Shown in pieces: positions 53,900 through 63,285 of a stretch of 64,000 nt of DNA (positions are counted from its first letter, which is position 1; each line of letters begins with the position of its first letter). Under the pieces are notes generated by a model. That model was not told where the DNA came from. It saw only the letters and a list, made by a program, of their open reading frames with translations, and ran no database searches. Origin of the DNA: Siphonodentalium dalli (taxonomy: Eukaryota; Mollusca; Scaphopoda; Gadilida; Siphonodentaliidae). The stretch is taken from NCBI GenBank assembly GCA_032622095.1, contig CP136063.1, positions 270,127,426 to 270,191,425 of the forward strand, read 5' to 3'. The position numbers and the translations under genes are program-made.

Positions 53900-54322
53900 A
53901 ATCATTAGCAACTTGATACGAAAAAAAGTTTTGTAACTCTTATATCTCTGGAAGTACAATATATAGAGATCTGGAATTTCGTACGTATATATACCTATAA
54001 TAATTCTAGGTCAGAATTTTGTAAATCGGTTGAGAAATGTCCAAGTTACAGACCATCGAAAATTGTATTCATACATCAATTGAGGAGAAAGTGCTTTTGA
54101 CTCTATCTCCTCCTAGAAGACGCACATAAACTGGATTTGGTTTATGTGAGCGTCTTATCCATAGAGAGAAGATGAAATGGTGAAATTTTGACCAAGATCC
54201 AATAAAATTTGTCCGCATTAGGGAGGGGTCAAAACTTGTCAATTTTTTTTGGTCGCTGATTTGAACCAAAATTGTTGTAAAGTATCTATAAGATGTACTG
54301 AGTGTCATTATGAGTGAATTTT
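53900..54322. repeat. F repeat unit 2 (truncated, chimeric 5' end)
   Basis: Starts AATCATTAGCAACTTGATAC, but after AAAAGTTTT the usual ~126 bp (the GACGG and GGGTGGGGG tract) is replaced. About 81 bp, GTAACTCTTATATC to TTCTAGGTCA (53933-54013), takes its place, identical to 53540-53620 inside unit 1. It then resumes at GAATTTTGTAAATCGG and stops at the 54322 duplication join. It equals the first part of unit 4, from which it was copied. Confidence 0.92.
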
Positions 54323-54410
54323 AAGAAATCGACAAATTTTGAAGGAAATTTCGTATAGTTTGAACATTTAGTGGCACAAGCTGTCGCTATATGGCCACAT
54401 AATCACAATT
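54323..54410. repeat. Satellite islet of 88 bp inside the flank
   Basis: About half a satellite monomer (AAGAAATCGACAAATTTTG to ATAATCACAATT) stands alone between F units. It duplicates 52434-52521 exactly as far as I compared. It is a passive product of the 1889-bp duplication, not an independent satellite insertion. Confidence 0.95.
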
Positions 54411-55787
54411 AATCATTAGCAACTTGATACGAAAAAAAGTTTTGAACAGGGACGGACTTATATTTTTGGGGTTTGGGTGGGGGCAAAATTTTCGCAAATA
54501 TTTTTTGCGATGATTTCAACTATTTTTACTGTCGTGTATCTATAAGACGTACTAATGATCCTCCTGAAAGAATTTTGTAAATCGGTTGAGAAATGTCCAA
54601 GTTACAGACCATCGAAAATTGTATTCATACATCAATTGAGGAGAAAGTGCTTTTGACTCTATCTCCTCCTAGACGACGTACATAAACTGGATTTGGTTTA
54701 TGTGAGCGTCTTATCCATAGAGAGAAGATGAAATGGTGAAATTTTGACCAAGATCCAATAAAATTTGTCCGCACTAGGGAGGGGTCAAAACTTGTCAATT
54801 TTTTTTGGTCGCTGATATGAACCAAAATTGTTGTAAAGTATCTATAAGATGTACTGAGTGTCATTATGAGTGAATTTTAGGAATCGGTTGAGAAATGTAG
54901 AAATTGTGGCTCCTTCCTTTTTTTCAAGTTTACAGAAAATGCACTATGAATTTAAATTCCTTCAACCAATCGTCACGTGTTTGGTGTCATTCGATGGGGA
55001 ATTTCTAGTACTTCTAAACGATTACCTACTTGTCGTATTATGTCGATAGAGGCGAGAGATATTCGAAAAGTATGAACAGAACAACATACATATTGGCCTA
55101 CATTATAAAATATCGGAACAATACCTCACCAAAACCCAGGTAATTATTATAGGGGCATTAAATACGAAAACAATGACGCAAAAATTAACTAGATATCTCA
55201 ACAATTGGCCGAGATATGGCGACTTTTCTATCCACGCCACCAAATTTCGAGGCATGGGTGGAGGTCAAACCAGAACGTTCAAACTGAACACAGAAATGTC
55301 AATAAACCATACTATCGACATACCAATCAATTTCGCGCGATTCCCTTATTATACTTCCATATTTTAATATGGAAGTATATTGTTATTCAATTTTTTTTTT
55401 TCCATTATTATTATTCTTAGCAATTTTGTAACTCTTATATCTCTGGAAGTACAATATATAGAGATCTGGAATTTCGTACGTATATAGACCTATAATAATT
55501 CAAGGTCAATAGACTATATAGGATATTGTCCGCCCTTGATTTACAGAGTTATCTCCCCTTTTGTGAAAAAATGGGGATGCTGTATCTCGAAAAGTATGAG
55601 CAGCAGAGACTCCAAATTTGGACCATATGTACAACTCAGTATGCCCTATTGGGTGAATGCATTACAATTTATGTCCGCGCTTTCGCCACAGAGTTGTCGC
55701 CCATGGTTCGCAAAACTCGATTTATTTCATATCCTGTGTCTGGCTATGGCATGCAAGGTATCCAGATTTGAGATCTTCTATGCAGTT
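54411..55787. repeat. F repeat unit 3 (complete, ~1377 bp)
   Basis: Near-identical copy of unit 1, 1889 bp downstream and one base shorter, mainly from the T-run. It carries the same landmarks, with the hairpin at 55350-55379. Small differences include TATATAGACC for TATATATACC and TCAAGGTCA for TCTAGGTCA. Confidence 0.92.
55350..55379. repeat. Perfect 14-bp-arm hairpin, F unit 3
   Basis: Same 30-bp palindrome as at 53461-53490, unchanged in the duplicate. Confidence 0.93.
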
Positions 55788-57128
55788 AATCATTAGCAAC
55801 TTGATACGAAAAAAAGTTTTGTAACTCTTATATCTCTGGAAGTACAATATATAGAGATCTGGAATTTCGTACGTATATATACCTATAATAATTCTAGGTC
55901 AGAATTTTGTAAATCGGTTGAGAAATGTCCAAGTTACAGACCATCGAAAATTGTATTCATACATCAATTGAGGAGAAAGTGCTTTTGACTCTATCTCCTC
56001 CTAGAAGACGCACATAAACTGGATTTGGTTTATGTGAGCGTCTTATCCATAGAGAGAAGATGAAATGGTGAAATTTTGACCAAGATCCAATAAAATTTGT
56101 CCGCATTAGGGAGGGGTCAAAACTTGTCAATTTTTTTTGGTCGCTGATTTGAACCAAAATTGTTGTAAAGTATCTATAAGATGTACTGAGTGTCATTATG
56201 AGTGAATTTTAGGAATCGGTTGAGAAATGTAGAAATTGTGGCTCCTTCCTTTTTTTCAAGTTTACAGAAAATGCACTATGAATTTAAATTCCTTCAACCA
56301 ATCGTCACGTGTTTGGTGTCATTCGATGGGGAATTTCTAGTACTTCTAAACGATTACCTACTTGCCGTATTATGTCGATAGAGGCGAGAGATATTCGAAA
56401 AGTATGAACAGAACAACATACATATTGGCCTACATTATAAAATATCGGCACAATACCTCACCAAAACCCTGGTAAATATTATAGGGGCATCAAATACGAA
56501 CACAATGACGCAAAAATTAGCAAGATATCTCAAAAATTGGCCGATATATGGCGACTTTTCTATCCACGTCACCAAATTTCGAGGCATGGGTGGAGGTCAC
56601 ACCAGAACGTTCAAACTGAACACAGAAATGTCAATAAACCATACTATCGACATACCAATCAATTTCGCGCGATTCCCTTATTATACTTCCATATTTTAAT
56701 ATGGAAGTATATTGTTATTCAATTTATTATTTTTTTCCAATATTATTATTATTATTCTTAGCAATTTTGTAACTCTTATATCTCTGGAAGTACAATATAT
56801 AGAGATCTGAATTTTTTTTCGTATATAGACCTATACTAATTCTAACTGAATAGACTATATAGAATATTGTCCGTGCTTGATTTTCAGAGTTATCTCCCCT
56901 TTTGTGAACAAATGGGGATGCTATATCTCGAAAAATATGTGCAGCAGAGACTCCAAATTTGGACCATATGTACAACTCAGTATGCCCTATTGGGTGAATG
57001 CATTACAATTTATGTCCGCGCTTTCGCCACAGAGTTGTCGCCCATGGTTCGCAAAACTCGATTTATTTCATATCCTGTGTCTGGCTATGGCATGCAAGGT
57101 ATCCAGATTTGAGATCTTCTATGCAGTT
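55788..57128. repeat. F repeat unit 4 (chimeric 5' end, ~1341 bp)
   Basis: Has the same internal 81-bp replacement after AAAAGTTTT as unit 2, and is the ancestral copy of it. It then continues through the whole F unit, with more substitutions against units 1 and 3 (for example CAAAAATTAGCAAGATATC, GAATTTTTTTTCG, GAGCAAATGGGG-type changes). The extra divergence shows that it split from unit 1 well before the 1889-bp duplication. Confidence 0.9.
56682..56711. repeat. Perfect 14-bp-arm hairpin, F unit 4
   Basis: The same 30-bp palindrome is intact, although this unit has diverged elsewhere. Both flanks of the hairpin differ slightly (TTATTTTTTTCC follows). Confidence 0.93.
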
Positions 57129-57337
57129 AATCATTAGCAACTTGATACGATAAAAAGTTTTTAACAGGGTCGGATTATATTTTTGGGGTTTGGGTGGGGG
57201 CAACATTTTCGCAATTTTTTTTTGCGATGATTTCAACTATTTTTCCTGTCGTGTATCTATAGGACGTACTAATGATCCTCCTGAAAGAATTTTGTAAATC
57301 GGTTGAGAAATGTCCAAGTTACAGACCATCGAAAATT
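57129..57337. repeat. F repeat unit 5 (5' fragment, ~209 bp)
   Basis: Begins AATCATTAGCAACTTGATAC, carries the normal GGGTCGG / GGGTTTGGGTGGGGG start and AAATCGGTTGAGAAATGTCC, and ends at CATCGAAAATT. Unrelated DNA then follows (AAATAATTTGGC). The head is not chimeric, so the 81-bp replacement is private to the unit 2/unit 4 lineage. Confidence 0.88.
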
Positions 57338-57424
57338 AAATAATTTGGCTAATGAAGGAGCATGGGAGAGGATGAAGCATAACCGGGAAGGCGACGAAAC
57401 CATGCTGGGTAATGATACCAGGTC

Positions 57425-57464
57425 AGGGTGGTGAGACCAGGCCGAGGGTGGTGAGACCAGGCTG
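57425..57464. repeat. 20-bp minisatellite, two copies
   Basis: AGGGTGGTGAGACCAGGCCG at 57425-57444 is followed at once by the same 20 bp with one change (GGCTG) at 57445-57464. A partial CCAGGTC precedes it. Confidence 0.9.
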
Positions 57465-57479
57465 ACCGGTGGCGGGTGT

Positions 57480-58650
57480 AAACGGCAGATTTAGCAAAAA
57501 AAAACAAAACAAAAAACAAGTCCAGCAGTATAATATTTTTGTTGTATATTTCGAATGGGGAGAGTGGTGCGGACCGAATTTTATCGCTGGCAAGTTTTTT
57601 GTCCCAATCATTACCGATCTACGGCATGTACAAGAAAAATACATATTTTTGGCGCCAAATCCAAACGGGCGAATTAGTGAGCAAGGTTAATACAGGAGCA
57701 GGTACTGCGGTATCGCGTAGGTAGGCCCCCAAAGTTTGATAGCTCTGCTGTAATAGCAAACTGTCAAACATCGAGTGAGCTTCCGGTCGGTTCAGACTTT
57801 TTGTAAATTCCAACGAATATCAAAGGGGGAAAAATTGTCTAAAAATCAAACATCGAGATAAAAAAAATTTGAATAGTGGATATGATAGATAGTTCCCAAA
57901 CTCAACTTATCGATGTCTGCTTAATTTGTGCTAAGGTACAAGGTTTACTCGTGGCGAGGCTTTGTAATGTTAACAAGTATATTTATGTGCTGTATCACTA
58001 AGCTATTTTTCTCGCCAAATCCGACCGGGTTAATGAAGGAGAGATGTAATTTAGGAGCCGGTACGTTGATATATTTTTGGTAACATCCCAAAGTTTGACC
58101 ACTCTACTTACAAAGCAAACCGACCAACGGAAAGCTCGTGTTCAGGTGGGTACATATTGGCAAATTCCAACAAAAACCAAAAGTTAAAAAATTCTTGAAA
58201 AAAATAAAATATGGAGATAAAATTTTGCTGACGAGTGGATGTGATAGGGGATATCAATGCCCAGCACTGGTGCGATTGCTTAAGTTTCAGAACAAAGGAT
58301 CCACTCGTGGCGACGATATATAGCGTAATGCGTACAACATCGATATATGGCAAAAGTCGAAATTCAAGCAGGCTAACGAAGGAGTGAGTGAAATGCGTGA
58401 GCATGTGCCTCAGTATACCATATATACATCCTGGAAGTTTGACTGGTATAAAAGCAATCCGTCTAACGGGGACGCGCATCGGTTGGTCGAGGCTTTTGTC
58501 AACTTCAAGTAAATCTTGCAAAGAAATAAATGAAGGAATCGTGATAAAGCAAATTGGATGTGGTCGGTACTATCCACGTGCAAATTCGATGATTTTTTTT
58601 TACTTTTCAAATGAATGCGCAATGAGTTATTCAGGATTAAGTGACCGATA
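57480..58650. repeat. Three degenerate ~350-bp tandem units
   Basis: Anchors recur about 345-359 bp apart: AAAGTTTGATAG at 57731, AAAGTTTGACC at 58090, GAAGTTTGACTGG at 58434. Before them are CGCCAAATCC with CAGGAGCAGGTAC, CGCCAAATCC with TAGGAGCCGGTAC, and a worn third version. After them are AGCAAACTGTC, AGCAAACCGAC and AGCAATCCGTC. ACTCGTGGCGAGGC (about 57948) and ACTCGTGGCGACGA (about 58303) also pair. Identity is low, so the tandem is old. Several short open frames cross it, but no frame persists between units, so I call no gene. Confidence 0.7.
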
Positions 58651-58737
58651 GATATTACATGTATTCAATACTCCCGGATGACTGTATACACATAGGAAAA
58701 TTAATGTGAAGGGTTAACAATATGATTATATCTTTAA

Positions 58738-59321
58738 AGGGATACTGTACGCCAAACGTTGTTGTTGGTTTCTATAGTCTCCGGGTCGGAGAATAAGGTA
58801 ACAAATTTTCCATTATTTGAAAGTCTGTTGAGTATGAAGTAGTGTTACGGATGACAAATTTACCGGAATGCAAAAATACAAATTGTTGTTGTCGAGTAAT
58901 TTTTGTACATTTTTCAACCAAATGTCTCAAATAAAAGTTATATTATATATGCATACTAGTCCCATATACTCATTTATCGTCACTAGTCAGTGAGTGGCTT
59001 GAGTTTTCTCCCTGTATCAGCATAATGTTTCAACCGACCGTGTGTGCAATGGGTTTACTAATCCAGTATCCCTCAATTATAATTTAATTACGTCTGGTAC
59101 ACGGAAATTCGTATTTTAATTTACGCCATTTTATGGCTCCAGCCATAAATTCAATTTATGTTAAATTATTAACTTTTAAATTATTAAATTTTAAGATAGC
59201 CTATTAACCTGAGCGTTTACAGAATACATCTTCGACTCAAATTACTTATGTTTCTATATAGTATCGATAATAGATCGTTGTTATCATCGGAAATTTAGTG
59301 GAAATGGCGTACAGTACCCCT
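58738..59321. mobile_element. TTAA-flanked MITE, 584 bp
   Basis: The ends are 17-bp inverted repeats, AGGGATACTGTACGCCA (58738-58754) and TGGCGTACAGTACCCCT (59305-59321), with one mismatch. TTAA stands directly outside both ends (58734-58737 and 59322-59325), as expected for a 4-bp target duplication. No open frame of transposase length lies inside, and the interior is AT-rich. TTAA target choice is known for the piggyBac and Kolobok superfamilies. The AGGG end looks unlike the CCC start usual for piggyBac, so Kolobok-like is my tentative preference. Non-autonomous. Confidence 0.88.
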
Positions 59322-59325
59322 TTAA

Positions 59326-59655
59326 ATAACAAGTTTGAAATAGTTTTGTGGGTACAAAATAATAAATATGAATTGAAGACCCATGTCCAGTAATACTTCT
59401 ATCAGCTAATGTTTAATTTTTTCGAATATTTTATTATGAAATGAGATGTTTAATTGGGACAAGTTATTGATTTATTTTTAGAACAGACCTGGTCACTGGT
59501 AACAGTAACCACTATTGTTCGTTAGCTAAACAACCGCACAGTATTAGACCAGAAGATATTCGAAATGAAATCAATATTAATCAATAGAATCATTTCCGGA
59601 CAGAATTCTTGACTCATATTTAATATTTTATACCCTGATAACTATATAATACATT
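59326..59655. other. AT-rich spacer, nothing recognised
   Basis: About 330 bp of AT-rich DNA between the MITE and the G/T-rich stretch. I see no open frame, tandem repeat or RNA-gene signal in it. Confidence 0.6.
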
Positions 59656-59659
59656 AAGT

Positions 59660-60060
59660 ATAGTGTTATAGATATGTGTAGATCATGGTTAGGCTTAATG
59701 TTAACGTTATGGTCAGGATATGGTTTATAAATTGGGTTAGAATTGTGGATATTGTTAATGTTAAAATTGTGACAGTGTCAGTTATGCAAAGGATTTGGTT
59801 GTGGGTACGCTTGTATGTATGATTAGGCTCATCGAAAGAGTTATGGTAATGGTCCAAGGTACGGCTATGGGTATGGTTTGCAGGAGGGCAATGTATTTGG
59901 TAAGGGTATTTTATTGGGTTAGAGTTAAGTGCTGTGGATAGGGCTGTGGAAATGGTTATGATTATGGATTGGCTACCAATATTAGGGTTATGGAGTGGTT
60001 TATGTGTAAGGATTGGATAGGGGTGGGTAGATGATTCAATTAAGGATGGTGATCGCCTAT
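59660..60060 (+). repeat. G/T-rich low-complexity stretch with GGTTA-like words
   Basis: Words such as GGTTAGG, GGTTATG, GGGTTAG and TAGGGTTATGG recur irregularly through about 400 bp on the plus strand, with few C. It resembles a decayed short-unit repeat, possibly once built on a hexamer-like GGTTAN word. There is no uninterrupted TTAGGG run, so I do not call an interstitial telomere. A 63-codon minus-strand frame here is compositional. Confidence 0.65.
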
Positions 60061-60080
60061 GGGGAATTTATATGGAAGTA

Positions 60081-60107
60081 TTAAAATTCTGCAGGCCAGA
60101 ATTTTAA
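60081..60107. repeat. 11-bp-arm inverted repeat
   Basis: TTAAAATTCTG, CAGGC, CAGAATTTTAA: perfect arms around a 5-bp loop. It follows TATGGAAGTAT and precedes a TTA microsatellite. That resembles the hairpin-plus-TTA head of the nearby units, so it may be a variant head of the F-related segment that follows. Confidence 0.85.
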
Positions 60108-60115
60108 CCCTCTAG

Positions 60116-60138
60116 TTATTATTATTATTATTATTATT
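60116..60138 (+). repeat. TTA microsatellite
   Basis: About seven TTA units in a row. TTA runs also accompany the hairpins near 56740, 61341 and 61770. Confidence 0.9.
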
Positions 60139-61130
60139 TTTCTGAGTAAATTTGGTACGCGAGATCTCAGGAACCGCTGAATGTACAACGCTGAAATTTT
60201 CAGATTGTGTACAGATTCTACAGTAGGCGGCGGTAAATCTATTGATAATTCTATCCGTGCTTGATTTATTGAGTTATGGCCCTTAAACCGGCCTCTCACA
60301 TTTATCGACAATTGTAGAGTATATCTGGAACGCATTGAGGCAGCGGAACGGGACAAATGTTATAATGTAGAACAACTTAAACTTGGTTCAGTTCCACAAA
60401 ATGGATGTTGTCCGATTACTACCCGGGGAGTGGAGAACGGGTGTTCAAATTCGTAAAAAACGAAGTCTCTTCGATTTCCATCAAACTTACATGTCATAGT
60501 CTCCAATTTAATCCGATAACGATGCCGTAAAAAATTTGTAAATCGGTAGAAAATTGACAGAGTTACCGACCCCTGAATGTCCAAAAATGACGAAAAAATC
60601 CTTGTATCCACAACTCCCCCCAGACCGATGTTCGGACAAAGGTTATTGTTATCAATTAACGATCGGTATGCACGAATGAGCAGGCACGCGAAATTTGGGC
60701 ATCATCGGGCGAAAATTGGCTAGATGCATGCAAATTGAAGTGCTGAAATTTGAAACTTATACAAGTTTAGAACCCGTTAACGCAGATAAATGGGGTTGGT
60801 GTCATTCGACGGGGATTATCGAGGCGAATACAATGATGTCAGATTGAAAATAATATTTTTCACAAATAGCTGAGATATGGGCATTTTTTCGAAGTTATGT
60901 GTGGATATTCACACGCAAATATGCCTATCGTGTAGACCTCACAAAGACGAACTCAATGACACCGGTCGCAACACTCTAGCTTAAAAACCGACTGAGATAG
61001 AGAGGTTTTTATCACCAAGTCACCTATTGTCGCGGTAATGGTATTTTTGCATAGAAACGAGTCCATTGAACTCAGAAATGCCAATATTACTTATGCTAAC
61101 CATCACAAACAGTTTCTACCTGTATATTAT
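60139..61130. repeat. Diverged relative of the F unit
   Basis: Several F landmarks appear in the F order. TCCGTGCTTGATTTATTGAG with TTATGGCCC matches the TTGATTTACAGAGTTATC part. TTTGTAAATCGGTAGAAAATTG matches AAATCGGTTGAGAAATG. TTGGTGTCATTCGACGGGGA matches GGTGTCATTCGATGGGGA. TAGCTGAGATATGGGC matches GGCCGAGATATGGCG. Identity outside these is low. Overlapping short frames (60081-60356 and 60360-60611, both minus) carry no domain that I recognise. Confidence 0.7.
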
Positions 61131-61160
61131 TATACTTCCATATTTTAATATGGGAGTATA
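61131..61160. repeat. Hairpin, AT inner stem, one mismatch
   Basis: Same 30-bp element as in the F units (arms TATACTTCCATATT and AATATGGGAGTATA), with a single mismatch. It heads the first ~214-bp unit. Confidence 0.9.
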
Positions 61161-61344
61161 TTGTATTTCTGTTGACCCAGTTTTCCGTTTAATTGGACAT
61201 ACTGAGAAAAATAATGGAACTAGGAACGCGAAATTTTTTGGAAAAGTAGGCAACTAAGAGCTACTGAAAATGTACGCCTCAGAATTTCGGTACACCGTTT
61301 CATTGCAGAGTTATCGCCCTTTTACGTTTCTCCATTTGTATTAT

Positions 61345-61375
61345 TATACTTCCATGGTGTAACCAAGGAAGTATA
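61345..61375. repeat. Hairpin, GC-richer inner stem
   Basis: The outer arms TATACTTCC and GGAAGTATA are kept, but the inner stem is TGGT with ACCA around GTA, instead of ATATT with AATAT. One A:A mismatch lies between inner and outer stems. Confidence 0.9.
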
Positions 61376-61558
61376 TTGTTTTTCTACTGCGGCCGTTTTC
61401 TGTTTAATTGGAAATACTCAGAAACTAATGGGAGGAGGACCGCGAAATCTCTAGCGAATATAGGCATCTAAGGTCTACTAAAAATAATGGTATCCGGATG
61501 TTGGTCCAATATCTTTTGACAGAGATATGGCCCTTTTTCGATAATTTTTCATTGTTAT

Positions 61559-61588
61559 TATACTTCCTGGTGTAACCAAGGAAGTATA
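61559..61588. repeat. Hairpin, GC-richer inner stem, one base shorter
   Basis: TATACTTCC followed directly by TGGT, GTA, ACCA, an unpaired A, then GGAAGTATA. The A present in the 5' arm of the 61345 copy is absent here. Confidence 0.9.
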
Positions 61589-61789
61589 TTGTTTTTGTAC
61601 TGGTGCCGTTTTCCGTTTATTTGGAAATACTCAAAAAGTAATTGCACTAGAAACACGAAACTTGTAGTGAATATGTAGGCATCTGAGGTCTACTAAAAAT
61701 AAAGGTATCCGCATGTCGGTCCAATGTTTCTTGGCGGAGTTATGGCCCTTTTACGATTATTTTTCACTATTATTATTATTATACTCAAC

Positions 61790-63285
61790 ACTTTTGCAAC
61801 GCCCAAATCTCTGAAAGTATTAGGATTAGAAAACTGAAGATTGGTAAGTATGTTGGGGTAAATTAGTTTTATGCCTTTGGCTCATAACGAATATTGTCCG
61901 CGATTACCCCGCGGAGTGATCTCCCTTTATATGAAAACATGTCATTTTATTATCTCGGAAATTATAAGGAGCAGAGCATCGAAAATTGGACCGCATGCAC
62001 GCCTCGATATGCCCTACTGCCCACGGGCATCAAAACTTGTGTCCGCGCTTTCCCTGAGGAGTTACCGCCCATAAATAGAGACACCTCTATTTGATTTACT
62101 ATGCTGTACTCTCGTATCATTCCAGATAACTGCATTTGGTTTTCATAGTCGTGTTGACCGTTGTCAGGTTAGTCCGAGAAATAAATTTGGACAGGGTCGG
62201 ACATACATTTTGACGCTGGGGTGGGGGGCAAAATTTTCGAAAAAAAAAGTTTTGATTGACATTCATCTATTTAAGTATGTGGATTTCCTGAATCAAAAGA
62301 AACCCATAACGGAAAGGATTTTTGAAATCCGAGAAGAAATGCAAGAGTTACGGGCCCTCAAAGTTTGCAATTTGGGCCCATGTGCTTGTCGTCACATTTC
62401 CTCCGAAGATGTCGAACTTTGGATGTCATCTGATATCCCATTGCGTGGGGTCTGAAGAGAGCACGCGGTGTGCCAAATTTTGCCAGTTTTGGTTCAGTGT
62501 TGTGGGTCAGGGGAGGGGCGGTCCGGGGTACCAATTTTTAATTCTTATCGGAATCAGATGAAACTTGGAATGTAACATCTACAACACCACCCGATCTAGA
62601 CACTGAAATAATTTCGAAATTACATTAAAAACTGACACAGTTGCGGGCCTTCAAACTATGCATATTTGGGCCCACGTGCTTGTGTACACATCTCCTCCGA
62701 AGATGTCGAACTTAGGATGTCATCTGATATCCCAGTGCGTGCGATCTGAAGTGAGCACGTGGTGTGCCGAATTTTGCCAGTGTCGGTTCAGTGTTGTGGG
62801 TCAGGGGAGGGGTGGTTCGAGGTACCAAAATTTATTTCGTCATCGAATTATATGAAACTTGGAATATAACATCTACCATACACGGTGATCACAAAACTGA
62901 AAACAGATCGTAAATCCGTTAACAAATGGCCGAGATTTGGGCTCTCAAAATTCGAATCTGGACCCGTATTCTTTCCAATAATCAAAATGTTGTCCGTCTC
63001 CGAATCAGACAAAATTTATAACAAACAATCTATGTGAGGAACTAATCACATTACTGAAAACAATTTTAAAATCCATTGGAAAATAACTGAGTTATGGTCC
63101 TGCAAACTTCGCATTTTGGGCCGGGTTTGACAATTTCCCAATCCCGTTATCCCATCTCGAGGTAGGGGTGGGGTCACTTACAAACACATAAGATAAACAC
63201 ACGCATGTTAAGAACAACATATAATTATCATACTTCGTGTTTCCGTCCCGAAAATGCGATTCTTTCAGATCATGATTTTCCCTAT
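61790..63285. repeat. Second diverged relative of the F unit
   Basis: Shares F landmarks in order: CAACGCCCAAATCTCTGAAAG for the GTAACTC...ATCTCTGGAAG part; AATATTGTCCGCGATTACCC with GAGTGATCTCCC for ATTGTCCGCCCTTGATT with GAGTTATCTCCCC; TGTCCGCGCTTTCC with GAGTTACCGCCC for TGTCCGCGCTTTCGCC with GAGTTGTCGCCC; and ACAGGGTCGGACATAC with GGGGTGGGGGGC for ACAGGGACGGACTTAT with GGGTGGGGGC. So it is the same ancestral repeat, permuted relative to the phase used for unit 1. Short frames at 61871-62094 and 62210-62561 show no domain. Confidence 0.78.
62335..62930. repeat. Internal ~293-bp tandem duplication
   Basis: GGGCCCTCAAAGTTTGC at 62352 pairs with GGGCCTTCAAACTATGC at 62645. In both, the next ~230 bp run in parallel: TTTGGGCCCA, GTGCTTGT, CTCCGAAGATGTCGAACTT, GGATGTCATCTGATATCCCA, GAGCACG, GGTCAGGGGAGGGG, GAAACTTGGAAT. 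Moderate divergence makes it older than the 1731-bp duplication that contains it. A worn third copy may start near 62910. Confidence 0.85.

Larger units (their letters stand above)
52434..54322. repeat. 1889-bp tandem duplication across the array edge, copy A
   Basis: This segment holds the last ~88 bp of satellite, a complete F unit and the first ~423 bp of a chimeric F unit. It matches 54323-56211 at an offset of 1889 bp. The copies differ by only a handful of substitutions (for example GACGACGCAC/GACGACGTAC, CAGCCGAG/CAGCAGAG) and by a T-run length, so duplication was recent. Confidence 0.95.
54323..56211. repeat. 1889-bp tandem duplication, copy B
   Basis: Starts at the join GTGAATTTTA|AGAAATCGAC, where F-unit DNA runs into satellite. 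The undisturbed sequence at the far end of this copy (about 56205) reads GTGAATTTTAGGAATCGG, so the break lies in a short TTTTA-AG/GAATCG-type microhomology. Beyond 56211 the original F unit continues uninterrupted. Confidence 0.95.
61131..61790 (+). repeat. Three hairpin-headed tandem units of ~214 bp
   Basis: Units start at 61131, 61345 and 61559, exactly 214 bp apart. Each opens with the hairpin and TTGT, followed by GTTTTCCGTTTAATTGG or a close form (CGTTTTCTG..., CGTTTTCCGTTTATTTGG). Then come a TACTCAGAAA-like word, AACGCGAAA or ACACGAAAC, CTACTAAAAAT, and GAGTTATCGCCC or GAGATATGGCCC just before the next TTATTATACTTCC head. The third unit passes at about 61770 into a TTA run and F-like DNA. 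Sequence identity is moderate, so the tandem is older than the edge duplication. Confidence 0.85.
61555..63285. repeat. 1731-bp duplication, copy 1
   Basis: The segment from the hairpin at 61559 recurs from 63289 at an offset of 1730-1731 bp. The copies are almost identical over the ~710 bp visible. Differences include one A in the hairpin, AAACTTG/AAACCTG, GGAGTGATC/GGAGTTATC, CTCGGAA/TTGGAA and CTTTCCC/CTTTTCC. This is a recent tandem duplication, like the one at the array edge. Confidence 0.93.

Noticed and set aside
53480-53908. 142-codon plus-strand frame in F unit 1
   Set aside because: It is broken in the near-identical unit 3 by a T-run length change, crosses the T-run, and shows no domain.
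54323-54410. Independent transposition of a satellite piece into the flank
   Set aside because: The islet and both sides match 52434 onward at exactly 1889 bp, so a tandem duplication explains it fully.
52736-56196. 79-codon minus-strand frame repeated at 52736, 54069, 54625 and 55957
   Set aside because: It is kept only because the F units are recent copies. There is no recognisable domain, and the diverged F relatives do not preserve it.
57469-58651. Coding exons in the 57.4-58.7 kb region
   Set aside because: The frames overlap on both strands, cross A- and T-runs, and are not shared between the three tandem units. I saw no convincing splice-bounded frame.
59660-60060. Interstitial telomere repeat
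   Set aside because: GGTTA-like words are frequent, but there is no regular TTAGGG or other telomeric period.
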